Assembly (NCBI RefSeq): GCF_932526225.1
Contig: NC_064043.1
Coordinates: 1,819,501 to 1,883,500 of the forward strand
Direction of reading: 5' to 3'
Origin: Nematostella vectensis
Lineage: Eukaryota > Cnidaria > Anthozoa > Actiniaria > Edwardsiidae
Length of the DNA stretch: 64,000 bases
A model generated the notes under the pieces. The model made no database searches. It had not been told where the DNA came from and saw only the letters and a list, made by a program, of their open reading frames with translations. Positions 1-14,255 of this stretch are shown piece by piece. Within the stretch, counting starts at the first letter, position 1; every line of letters begins with the position of its first letter. Position numbers and translations under genes: made by a program.

Positions 1-3000
1 ACAGATGTCAACCCCTACTATGACTCATTTGTCAGATGGCATTTCTGGAACCTCAAGGAGCGTGGAAAAGTCAAGTTTGGTAAACGGTAGGTTTTGCCTT
101 AAAGCTGGCCATGTCCGGGTTGACTGTATTTGATTTCAAAGATTCATCTATTATTAATAATGTCTTGAATGCTTGTAGGTACACAATCTTCTCCCCAGCA
201 GATGATCAGCCATGCATGGACCATGACAGACAAAGTGGAGAGGTAATTCTTCCAAGAACATGATTTCTTTCAATTGGGTGGTGGTAAGGGGGAGGGGGAA
301 GTGTCTGGAGATGGCATCATTGGTGTTTGAAGTGGTATGTTTTTTTTCTGATGATGCTTGTGATGATAACAACAATAACAAGGACAATGCTGATGGTGAT
401 GGAGACAATGATGACAGCGATGGCGATGGCTATGGTCATGACAATAGTGATGATGGCTGGTTAATCTTTGCTATGTTATCTCTAGGGTGTCGGTCCACAA
501 GAGTACAATGTTATCAAGATGAAGGTGGTTCCACCTTTTAAAGAAAAACTCAGGTATTCGGTTATACCAGAACTATTTCTATCACATGCCAACTTGTAAG
601 CTCAGCTGAGTAAGGGGAAATAGAATAGAAGAGTTGTTTTAAACATACTCTTATTATTTCAAATTTTATTTTAAGTATTTTAATATATTTTAAGTATTTA
701 AAAGTACTTACAGAACATCAACTTAAGCATATAGTTTGAACACGAAAAATTAACTGTTGTATATTTTTCATTATTGCTATTATTATTATGATGATGAATA
801 ATGATGATGATGATGATGATAATGATGATGATGTCTGTTCGTCAGTGTTCTAGAAGGCAAGAATGTTTACCTTGTTGCTGCTACACTTAGACCAGAGACT
901 ATGTATGGACAAACCAACTGCTGGGTTAGACCTGATATGAAGGTACAGTACTTAGACCAGAGACTGTATGGACAAATCAACTGCTGGGTTAGACCAGATA
1001 TAAAGGTACAGTACTTTGACCAGAGACTATGTATGGACAAACCAACTGCTGGGCTAGACCAGATGTAAAGGTACAGTACTTAGACCAGAGACTATGTATG
1101 AACAAACCAACTGCTGGGCTAGACCAGATATAAAGGTACAGTACTTAGACCAGAGACTATGTATGGACAAACCAACTGCTAGGTTAGACCAGATATAAAG
1201 GTACAGTACTTAGACCAGAGACTATATATGGACAAACCAACTGCTAGGTTAGACCAGATATAAAGGTACAGTACTTAGACCAGAGACTATGTATGGACAA
1301 ACCAACTGCTAGGTTAGACCAGATATAAAGGTACAGTACTTTGACCAGAGACTATGTATGGACAAACCAACTGCTGGGCTAGACCAGATATAAAGGTACA
1401 GTACTTAGACCAGAGACTATATATGGACAAACCAACTGCTGGGCTAGACCAGATATGAAGGTAGCCAACTTATGTGAACAAATGTTGTACAGCAATGATA
1501 TTAGACAACTGCCTTTGCATGCTTGCCTAGTGGTTGGTTGCCAAACCTTTTTTCCCTTATAACCTGTATTTCTATTGACCATGGAATATGAAAAAAATAC
1601 TGTAGAATACATTAGCAGTATTTTTTAAATTGGAAAAAAATAAATTCAATTTGAATAGAAATTCTCCTAGTAAAACATCAAATCTGTATTATTAATCAAA
1701 TCATGTGAAACTGCTGTAGAATTTTCATTAGTGAAATCTTTCGTAACTATGGGATTACCGTAAGTGATCGGATAAATGCCCCCTATATGAAGAATTCCTC
1801 CTATCCAATGAACGCCCCCTAAGCTTACGAGTTTGTATTAACCGCCCCTCTCCTACAAATGCCCCCCTCTATTGAATGCTCCCTCTGCTTCCGTCCTTCC
1901 CATCTTAAAAAGCAAATGACATATGAATCCTGGTAATATAAATCAAATTCAATTGCCTTCTTTCCTGATCTGAGCTTGGCTTCTACTGGGTAAGACCTGC
2001 TCAATGCCAAGAAACGTTTGCCACGTACGCTTTAATTTATTTACATGATCCTGACTGAGATTAGAACCCCACTGCACTTGGGTTTGTTATATTGTTAGAG
2101 TTTGTAAAGAAAGCCCCTCTCTGATTAGCGCCTCCTTTCTATTGAACGTCCCACCTCCCCCCTGGACCATTGAAATTCAATAAAACACCCCCCTGCATTT
2201 ATTAGATCATTTACGGAAATCTCAAATATTTAACACATTTTATTAGTAAGATTTTTGTAACATTTTGTTGCAGTATATTGCATTTGAGACAAATGTTCCC
2301 AATGATGTGTACATCTGCACTCAGCGAGCTGCGAGGAACATGTCGTATCAGGGATTTACTGCAAAGGAAAGCCATGTGAACATACTTGCAAAGCTAACGG
2401 GCCAGGTAATAGTGCATCTATCAAAGGAACTAATGTATTGAATAGGGTTTCTGGGTTTATTCAGCCTTTTTTAGTTGTAAATAGTAATGTTTCTTTGTAT
2501 GTTTTGTAGGATATCATGGGCATTGCTCTTGAAGCCCCTTTGACATCAAACAAAATTATTTACACACTACCTATGTTGACAATAAAAGAAGACAAAGGTA
2601 TTTTTTACCATAATAGCTATGCTTATGCTGATCTGCTATTAAGACCTTGCTATTTTTTATGTTTGACTGTACTGAACAGACTGTAGAAACTGTTGACATG
2701 CTATTAGTGCCTCCTCCTGAAGATTTGCTATTTGTATGTCTTACTTAACTGTATTAGAAACTGGTATTATGACATCATCAGTACCATTATACGTACAACT
2801 GTATTGGGAACTGGTATTATGACATTACCAGTACTATTATACGTACAACTGTATTAGGAACTGGTATTATGACATCACCAGTACTATTATACGTACAACT
2901 GTATTAGGAACTGGTATTGTGACATCACCAGGACCATTATATGTACAACTGTATTAGGAACTGGTATTATGACATTACCAGGACCATTATATGTACAACT

Positions 3001-6000
3001 GCATTAAGAACTGGTATTATGACATCACCAGTACCATTATACGTACAACTGTATTAGGAACTGGTATTATGACATCACCAGTACTATTATACGTACAGCT
3101 GTATTAGGAACTGGTATTATGACATCACCAGTACCATTATACGTACAGCTGTATTAGGAACTGGTATTATGACATCACCAGTACCATTATACGTACAACT
3201 GTATTAGGAACTGGTATTGTGACATCACCAGTACCATTATACGTACAACTGTATTAGGAACTAGTATTATGACATCACCAGTACCATTATACGTACAACT
3301 GTATTAGGAACTGGTATTATGACATCACCAGTACCATTATACGTACAACTGTATTAGGAACTGGTATTATGACATTACCAGGACCATTATATGTACAACT
3401 ACATTAAGAACTGGTATTATGACATCACCAGTACCATTATACGTACAACTGTATTAGGAACTGGTATTATGACATCACCAGTACCTATATGTACAACTGT
3501 ATTAGGAACTGGTATTATGACATCACCAGTACCATTATACGTACAGCTGTATTAGGAACTGGTATTATGACATCACCAGGACCATTATACGTACAACTGT
3601 ATTAGGAACTGGTATTGTGACATCATCAGTACTATTATACGTACAACTGTATTAGGAACTGGTATTATGACATCACCAGTACCATTATACGTACAACTGT
3701 ATTAGGAACTGGTATTATGACATCACCAGTACCATTATACGTACAACTGTATTAGGAACTGGTATTATGACATCACCAGTACTATTATACGTACAACTGT
3801 ATTAGGAACTGGTATTATGACATCACCAGTACCATTATACGTACAACTGTATTAAGAACTGGTATTATGACATCACCAGTACCATTATACGTACAACTGT
3901 ATTAGGAACTGGTATTATGACATCACCAGTACCATTATACGTACAGCTGTATTAGGAACTGGTATTGTGACATCATCAGTACCATTATACGTACAACTGT
4001 ATTAGGAACTGGTATTATGACATCACCAGTACCATTATACGTACAACTGTATTAGGAACTGGTATTATGACATCATCAGTACTATTATACGTACAGCTGT
4101 ATTAGGAACTGGTATTATGACATCATCAGTACCATTATACGTACAGCTGTATTAGGAACTGGTATTATGACATCACCAGTACCTATACGTACAACTGTAT
4201 TAGGAACTGGTATTGTGACATCACCAGTACCATTATATGTACAGCTGTATTAGGAACTGGTATTGTGACATCACCAGGACCATTATATGTACAACTGTAT
4301 TAGGAACTGGTATTATGACATCACCAGTACCTATACGTACAACTGTATTAGGAACTGGTATTGTGACATCACCAGTACCATTATATGTACAACTGTATTA
4401 GGAACTGTTATTGTGACATCATCAGTACCATTATATGTACAACTGTATTAGGAACTGGTATTATGACATCACCAGTACCATTATACGTACAACTGTATTA
4501 GGAACTGGTATTATGACATCACCAGTACCATTATACGTACAACTGTATTAGGAACTGGTATTATGACATCACCAGTACCATTATACGTACAACTGTATTA
4601 GGAACTGGTATTATGACATCACCAGTACCATTATACGTACAACTGTATTAGGAACTGGTATTATGACATTACCAGGACCATTATATGTACAACTACATTA
4701 AGAACTGGTATTATGACATCACCAGTACCATTATACGTACAACTGTATTAGGAACTGGTATTATGACATCACCAGTACCATTATACGTACAACTGTATTA
4801 GGAACTGGTATTGTGACATCATCAGTACTATTATACGTACAACTGTATTAGGAACTGGTATTATGACATCACCAGTACCATTATACGTACAACTGTATTA
4901 GGAACTGGTATTATGACATCATCAGTACCATTATACGTACAACTGTATTAGGAACTGGTATTATGACATCACCAGTACTATTATACGTACAACTGTATTA
5001 GGAACTGGTATTATGACATCACCAGTACCATTATACGTACAACTGTATTAGGAACTGGTATTATGACATCACCAGTACCATTATACGTACAACTGTATTA
5101 GGAACTGGTATTATGACATCACCAGTACCATTATACGTACAACTGTATTAGGAACTGGTATTATGACATCACCAGTACCATTATACGTACAACTGTATTA
5201 GGAACTGGTATTATGACATCACCAGTACCATTATACGTACAACTGTATTAGGAACTGGTATTATGACATCACCAGTACCATTATACGTACAACTGTATTA
5301 GGAACTGGTATTATGACATCATCAGTACCATTATACGTACAACTGTATTAGGAACTGGTATTATGACATCACCAGTACCATTATACGTACAACTGTATTA
5401 GGAACTGGTATTATGACATCACCAGTACTATTATACGTACAACTGTATTAGGAACTGGTATTATGACATCACCAGTACCATTATACGTACAACTGTATTA
5501 AGAACTGGTATTATGACATCACCAGTACCATTATACGTACAACTGTATTAGGAACTGGTATTATGACATCACCAGTACCATTATACGTACAGCTGTATTA
5601 GGAACTGGTATTGTGACATCATCAGTACCATTATACGTACAACTGTATTAGGAACTGGTATTATGACATCACCAGTACCATTATACGTACAACTGTATTA
5701 GGAACTGGTATTATGACATCATCAGTACTATTATACGTACAGCTGTATTAGGAACTGGTATTATGACATCATCAGTACCATTATACGTACAGCTGTATTA
5801 GGAACTGGTATTATGACATCACCAGTACCTATACGTACAACTGTATTAGGAACTGGTATTGTGACATCACCAGTACCATTATATGTACAGCTGTATTAGG
5901 AACTGGTATTGTGACATCACCAGGACCATTATATGTACAACTGTATTAGGAACTGGTATTATGACATCACCAGTACCTATACGTACAACTGTATTAGGAA

Positions 6001-9000
6001 CTGGTATTGTGACATCACCAGTACCATTATATGTACAACTGTATTAGGAACTGTTATTGTGACATCATCAGTACCATTATATGTACAACTGTATTAGGAA
6101 CTGGTATTATGACATCACCAGTACCATTATACGTACAACTGTATTAGGAACTGGTATTATGACATCACCAGTACCATTATACGTACAACTGTATTAGGAA
6201 CTGGTATTATGACATCACCAGTACCATTATACGTACAACTGTATTAGGAACTGGTATTATGACATCACCAGTACCATTATACGTACAACTGTATTAGGAA
6301 CTGGTATTATGACATTACCAGGACCATTATATGTACAACTACATTAAGAACTGGTATTATGACATCACCAGTACCATTATACGTACAACTGTATTAGGAA
6401 CTGGTATTATGACATCACCAGTACCATTATACGTACAACTGTATTAGGAACTGGTATTGTGACATCATCAGTACTATTATACGTACAACTGTATTAGGAA
6501 CTGGTATTATGACATCACCAGTACCATTATACGTACAACTGTATTAGGAACTGGTATTATGACATCATCAGTACCATTATACGTACAACTGTATTAGGAA
6601 CTGGTATTATGACATCACCAGTACTATTATACGTACAACTGTATTAGGAACTGGTATTATGACATCACCAGTACCATTATACGTACAACTGTATTAGGAA
6701 CTGGTATTATGACATCACCAGTACCATTATACGTACAACTGTATTAGGAACTGGTATTATGACATCACCAGTACCATTATACGTACAACTGTATTAGGAA
6801 CTGGTATTATGACATCACCAGTACCATTATACGTACAACTGTATTAGGAACTGGTATTATGACATCACCAGTACCATTATACGTACAACTGTATTAGGAA
6901 CTGGTATTATGACATCACCAGTACCATTATACGTACAACTGTATTAGGAACTGGTATTATGACATCATCAGTACCATTATACGTACAACTGTATTAAGAA
7001 CTGGTATTATGACATCACCAGTACCATTATACGTACAACTGTATTAGGAACTGGTATTATGACATCACCAGTACCATTATACGTACAACTGTATTAGGAA
7101 CTGGTATTATGACATCACCAGTACCATTATACGTACAACTGTATTAGGAACTGGTATTATGACATCACCAGTACCATTATACGTACAACTGTATTAGGAA
7201 CTGGTATTATGACATCACCAGTACCATTATACGTACAACTGTATTAGGAACTGGTATTATGACATCACCAGTACCATTATATGTACAACTACATTAAGAA
7301 CTGGTATTATGACATCACCAGTACCATTATACGTACAACTGTATTAGGAACTGGTATTATGACATCACCAGTACCATTATACGTACAACTGTATTAGGAA
7401 CTGGTATTGTGACATCATCAGTACTATTATACGTACAACTGTATTAGGAACTGGTATTATGACATCACCAGTACCATTATACGTACAACTGTATTAGGAA
7501 CTGGTATTATGACATCATCAGTACCATTATACGTACAACTGTATTAGGAACTGGTATTATGACATCACCAGTACTATTATACGTACAACTGTATTAGGAA
7601 CTGGTATTATGACATCACCAGTACCATTATACGTACAACTGTATTAAGAACTGGTATTATGACATCACCAGTACCATTATACGTACAACTGTATTAGGAA
7701 CTGGTATTATGACATCACCAGTACCATTATACGTACAACTGTATTAGGAACTGGTATTATGACATCACCAGTACCATTATACGTACAACTGTATTAGGAA
7801 CTGGTATTATGACATCACCAGTACTATTATACGTACAACTGTATTAGGAACTGGTATTATGACATCACCAGTACCATTATACGTACAACTGTATTAAGAA
7901 CTGGTATTATGACATCACCAGTACCATTATACGTACAGCTGTATTAGGAACTGGTATTGTGACATCATCAGTACCATTATACGTACAACTGTATTAGGAA
8001 CTGGTATTATGACATCACCAGTACCATTATACGTACAACTGTATTAGGAACTGGTATTATGACATCATCAGTACTATTATACGTACAGCTGTATTAGGAA
8101 CTGGTATTATGACATCATCAGTACCATTATACGTACAGCTGTATTAGGAACTGGTATTATGACATCACCAGTACCTATACGTACAACTGTATTAGGAACT
8201 GGTATTATGACATCATCAGTACTATTATACGTACAACTGTATTAGGAACTGGTATTGTGACATCACCAGTACCATTATATGTACAACTGTATTAGGAACT
8301 GGTATTGTGACATCATCAGTACCATTATACGTACAACTGTATTAGGAACTGGTATTATGACATCACCAGTACCATTATACGTACAGCTGTATTAGGAACT
8401 GGTATTGTGACATCACCAGTACCATTATATGTACAACTGTATTAGGAACTGGTATTGTGACATCATCAGTACCATTATACGTACAACTGTATTAGGAACT
8501 GGTATTATGACATCATCAGTACTATTATACGTACAACTGTATTGGGAACTGGTATTGTGACATCACCAGGACCATTATACGTACAACTGTATTGGGAACT
8601 GGTATTATGACATCATCAGTACCATTATACGTACAACTGTATTGGGAACTGGTATTGTGACATCATCAGTACCATTATACGTACAACTGTATTAGGAACT
8701 GGTATTATGACATCATCAGTACCATTATACGTACAACTGTATTAGGAACTGGTATTATGACATCACCAGTACCATTATACATACAACTGTATTAGGAACT
8801 GGTATTATGACATCATCAGTACTATTATACGTACAACTGTATTGGGAACTGGTATTGTGACATCACCAGGACCATTATACGTACAACTGTATTGGGAACT
8901 GGTATTATGACATCATCAGTACCATTATACGTACAACTGTATTGGGAACTGGTATTGTGACATCATCAGTACCATTATACGTACAACTGTATTAGGAACT

Positions 9001-12000
9001 GGTATTATGACATCATCAGTACCATTATACGTACAACTGTATTAGGAACTGGTATTATGACATCACCAGTACCATTATACGTACAACTGTATTAGGAACT
9101 GGTATTGTGACATCATCAGTACCATTATACGTACAACTGTATTAGGAACTGGTATTATGACATCATCAGTACCATTATACGTACAACTGTATTAGGAACT
9201 GGTATTATGACATCATCAGTACCATTATACGTACAACTGTATTAGGAACTGGTATTATGACATCACCAGTACCATTATACGTACAACTGTATTAGGAACT
9301 GGTATTGTGACATCATCAGTACCATTATACGTACAACTGTATTAGGAACTGGTATTATGACATCAACAGTACCATTATACGTACAACTGTATTAAGAACT
9401 GGTATTGTGACATTACCAGGACCATTATATGTACAACTACATTAAGAACTGGTATTATGACATCACCAGTACTATTATACGTACAACTGTATTAGGAACT
9501 GGTATTATGACATCAACAGTACCATTATACGTACAACTGTATTAAGAACTGGTATTGTGACATTACCAGGACCATTATATGTACAACTACATTAAGAACT
9601 GGTATTATGACATCATCAGTACCATTATACGTACAACTGTATTAGGAACTGGTATTGTGACATCACCAGGACCATTATACGTACAACTGTATTAGGAACT
9701 GGTATTATGACATCACCAGTACCATTATACGTACAACTGTATTAGGAACTGGTATTATGACATCACCAGTACCTATACGTACAACTGTATTAGGAACTGG
9801 TATTATGACATCACCAGTACCATTATATGTACAACTACATTAAGAACTGGTATTATGACATCATCAGTACCATTATACGTACAACTGTATTAGGAACTGG
9901 TATTGTGACATCACCAGGACCATTATACGTACAACTGTATTAGGAACTGGTATTATGACATCACCAGTACCATTATACGTACAACTGTATTAGGAACTGG
10001 TATTATGACATCACCAGTACCTATACGTACAACTGTATTAGGAACTGGTATTATGACATCACCAGTACCATTATACGTACAGCTGTATTAGGAACTGGTA
10101 TTATGACATCACCAGTACCATTATACGTACAACTGTATTGGGAACTGGTATTGTGACATCATCAGTACCATTATACGTACAACTGTATTAGGAACTGGTA
10201 TTATGACATCACCAGTACCATTATACGTACAACTGTATTAGGAACTGGTATTATGACATCACCAGTACCATTATACGTACAACTGTATTAGGAACTGGTA
10301 TTATGACATCATCAGGACCATTATACGTACAACTGTAATAGGAACTGGTATTATGACATCACCAGTACCATTATACGTACAACTGTATTAGGAACTGGTA
10401 TTATGACATCATCAGTACTATTATACGTACAGCTGTATTAGGAACTGGTATTATGACATCATCAGTACCATTATACGTACAACTGTATTAGGAACTGGTA
10501 TTGTGACATCACCAGGACCATTATACGTACAACTGTATTAGGAACTGGTATTATGACATCACCAGTACCATTATACGTACAACTGTATTGGGAACTGGTA
10601 TTGTGACATCATCAGTACCATTATACGTACAACTGTATTAAGAACTGGTATTATGACATCACCAGTACCATTATACGTACAACTGTATTAGGAACTGGTA
10701 TTATGACATCACCAGTACCATTATACGTACAACTGTATTAGGAACTGGTATTATGACATCATCAGTACCATTATACGTACAACTGTATTAAGAACTGGTA
10801 TTATGACATCATCAGTACCATTATACGTACAACTGTATTAAGAACTGGTATTATGACATCACCAGTACCATTATACGTACAACTGTATTAGGAACTGGTA
10901 TTGTGACATCATCAGTACCATATATACCATAAAGACTCGAAACTGTTGTCACATCAGTGATGCCATAACCATTTATATGTATGACTGTATCAGGAACTGG
11001 AATTGTCACGTCAGTGCCATCAGATGCGCCTGACGACTATGCAGCTCTGCGGGACATCCAGAAAAAGCCGGTATGCCCAATAACAACCATGACTTTTTTT
11101 AAAATACATAAACATGCAGAATACGAAACATATAAGAATGATGAAAATGATGTATAAATGACAGTAATTCAAGGAATAGTACTGACAAATCCTCTTCCTT
11201 GAAAGCCTTTGCTCCCCCATCCCTTATAGAAGGCCAATCACGCTGCCATTTTACCATCCTGCACAAGAACGACTCACTCAAAGCAACTGAGAAACTATCA
11301 ATCAAATACCATAAGTAACATATCAGACTTCAATTGTGGATGGTTATTTTGACATTTTCTTTCAAAAAAACAGCTGTATTTTCAGTCCAGTAAAACAATA
11401 ACAAATGAGTGGTTGATTGACATTATTTGATAAGCATAGTCTTGGTTGAGCTTTGGGAAAAAAGGATAAACTGGTTTTACAAACAAATTCTACTCAGTTT
11501 ATTATTTTTGAAGTTTTATCTATTTATCTTGCATGGCATGGATGATTTGGTTTTGAGCCGCGAGGAGCCAAAAGATGATAAAACTGATATTCCTTTATTC
11601 CCTCCAACACTTTTTAGGACTTTCGTAAAAAGTATGGCATTACTGATGAAATGGCGCTCCCTTTCAACCCAATTCCCATAATCAACGTCCCTGGTTATGG
11701 AGATCTGTGTGCGGTGAAAGCCTGTGAAGACATGAAAATCAAGAGCCAGAATGACCGCGACCTGTTACTAGAGGCTAAAGAGTTATCCTACAAGAAAGGC
11801 TTCTATGAGGGGACCATGATTGTTGGAGAATTTGCTGGACAGAAAGTACAGGAGGTTAAAAAGCTTGTGCAGATGAAGATGCTACAAGCAGTGAGTATAA
11901 CCATAAAATCTGAAAAAAATAAGATTTTTATATAAAATACATTTCTTGATTAATCATACAGCCAAATATGTTAGCAGACTCAGGAACTAAAAGCTGTCCA

Positions 12001-14255
12001 CAATAGAACTATGTGCTAACAAGAATGAAAAATGTGTTTGATAAGTGTTTGATAAGGATGGAGTAAAAACAGGTTTTGAGGTGTCTGCAAGTGTTTAAAA
12101 AAGTGAGTTGACTGTATGCAGTTTCTTTTTGCAGGTTCAAGTAATTTGAGAATTTCAATTCAACTTTCAGATAACATAGTGATGTAATATGCTTTTGTTG
12201 ATTAAACAAAATAATTTACACTGGCAGGGGAGGGTGTTGAGTCTAAGTAATGACATTTCTTTTTAGGGTGACGCTCGCATCTACATGGAGCCCGAGAAGC
12301 TGGTTATCTCGCGGTCTGGTGATGAGTGTGTGGTAGCTCTCTGTGATCAATGGTATTAATATTTAGCATTGTTCCACTAGTCATGAATTGTACACCATTG
12401 TTTCTTCTACTATCAAAGAGTTCCTGCACTTTTTATCTTTAGAATATGCACTATGGGTCATTTCATTTCCTAAGGCTTGTGAGGGTCTATAAGTTTTTGT
12501 TTACCAAAACAAGGGCCTTAAACAAAAAATGGATTAAATGGGGAAAAATAGAAAAATGCAAAAGTTGTACATATGTACAAAAGTTCATAACTTTACAGAG
12601 GTTGATTAACAGCTTCTACAGCTATTATACACAAAAAAATATTGTTCTTTAAAGTTAGATGTAATACTAGAGCTATGTATGAATGTATTTAAACAAAAAA
12701 AATGTTGTCGGAATTAGATGAGTAAGTTACTGTAGCAAACTTTTTTTATGTATTTATATACTTATTTTAATTTTTTTTATACTTGATGTTATTTCTGGTG
12801 GAAGTGAGATATGTAATGAGTATTCCTGTCACAGGTATCTAGACTACGGGGAGCCGGCTTGGAGAGCACAAGCCACTGAAGCACTATCTCAATGTAACAC
12901 GTAAGTAAAATAATTGCCACTCAATAGAGAATACAGAAGATTGCTTTATTCATATATGATTTGTATATGGCTAGAATCTTTCCTAAATGTTGCTGTAAGT
13001 AAATTGATTCCTACTCAATAGAAAACATAGAGATTTGCTTCAATATAATATGTTGTGTATATTGCTAAAATCTATTCTAAATGTTATCATGGCAAAGTAA
13101 ATACCACCTCATTGGTAATAGTTCAAGATGGCTTTGTCTTGATATAAGTTTAATGTTGTGTTTCATTATTCACACTCTCCATTAATAGGTTTTCAGAAGA
13201 GACACGAAGGAACTTTGTTGCAACCTTGGACTGGCTTCATGAGCATGCCTGCTCTAGGTCTTATGGCCTTGGTAAAGCAAAATTTTAAATGCTGTTTGAA
13301 AAAACTTTGTTTAAGATTGACAAATTCTCAAATATTTACTCTTTTATGATTCTAAGAACTGGCTTTCAGTTAAGTGTAACCATTCAACCACTGAAATGTC
13401 TGTACTGTATGACTTGCAGGCTGTTATACTTAGGCATCACATGGAACATTATACTTTTTGACAATCCTTTAATAATAAGAAATGACCCCCTTTGGGGGCT
13501 TGAAAGGGGGAGAGTGATTGCCCCCCCCCCCTCCTGTTCAAACCCCTTCCTCTCGGCGGCTGACTTGTGTATTCATTCAACCACCAAAATATGTGCTGTT
13601 TTAAGTTGCACACTGTTTCCAGGTACTCGTCTCCCCTGGGATGAGCAGTATCTGGTTGAATCTCTGTCTGACTCGACAATCTACAATGCATATTATACCG
13701 TGGCACACCTTCTCCAAGGGGGCGTGTTTGATGGCTCCGCTGGCAGTCCAGTTGGTATCATGTATGTATGTCTTAATGAACCTCACCTCTCCCCTTGCTC
13801 TGTGGCATTCCCACTGTCATATGTATCTACAGCAGCTACCACCTGTCTGTTAAAGGCAACCCCCCCTTAATCTTTTTGTTTGAGCTGGATGAGAACCCTG
13901 TCTTGTTTCATGGGTGCTCAGGGTTCACAAATTGGTCATAAACTCCATCTCACTTCTTTATTGCTGCAAAATAATTCTCAGTTTTAAATTCTAATTTCTC
14001 AGTTCTCAAAAGTGTCCTACTAGATGTCCCTGTGGGTCATTCCCCACTTAATGTCAAAGTTTCAATATAGTATATGAAAGTATCCAACTATGCCATATAT
14101 GTAAAGGTAGTTTAATCTGTATGATTGTTACATTTTTGTCATTTTCAACAATCGCATTATTACAGGCCAGAGCAGATGACGAAAGCAGTGTGGGACTATG
14201 TGTTTTTCCATGATGCACCTCTCCCCCAGACAGAGATCTCCAAAGAAGTGTTAAG
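1..14255 (+). CDS. LARS1: LARS1 exons 1-13: CP1 editing domain and return to the catalytic core
   Basis: Exons 1-3 read through [19 protein letters not shown], the block that leads into the CP1 insertion. Exon 4 carries the editing-site threonine-rich motif [14 protein letters not shown]. Exon 7 carries [15 protein letters not shown], whose first Asp corresponds to the universally conserved editing Asp of LeuRS. Exon 8 (91 codons) holds [17 protein letters not shown]. Exons 9-12 return to the Rossmann core with [17 protein letters not shown] and [18 protein letters not shown]. All key editing residues appear intact. Exons 4 and 7, which encode the two editing motifs, are the ones whose borders have been copied into the large arrays of introns 4 and 6. 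Confidence 0.95.
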
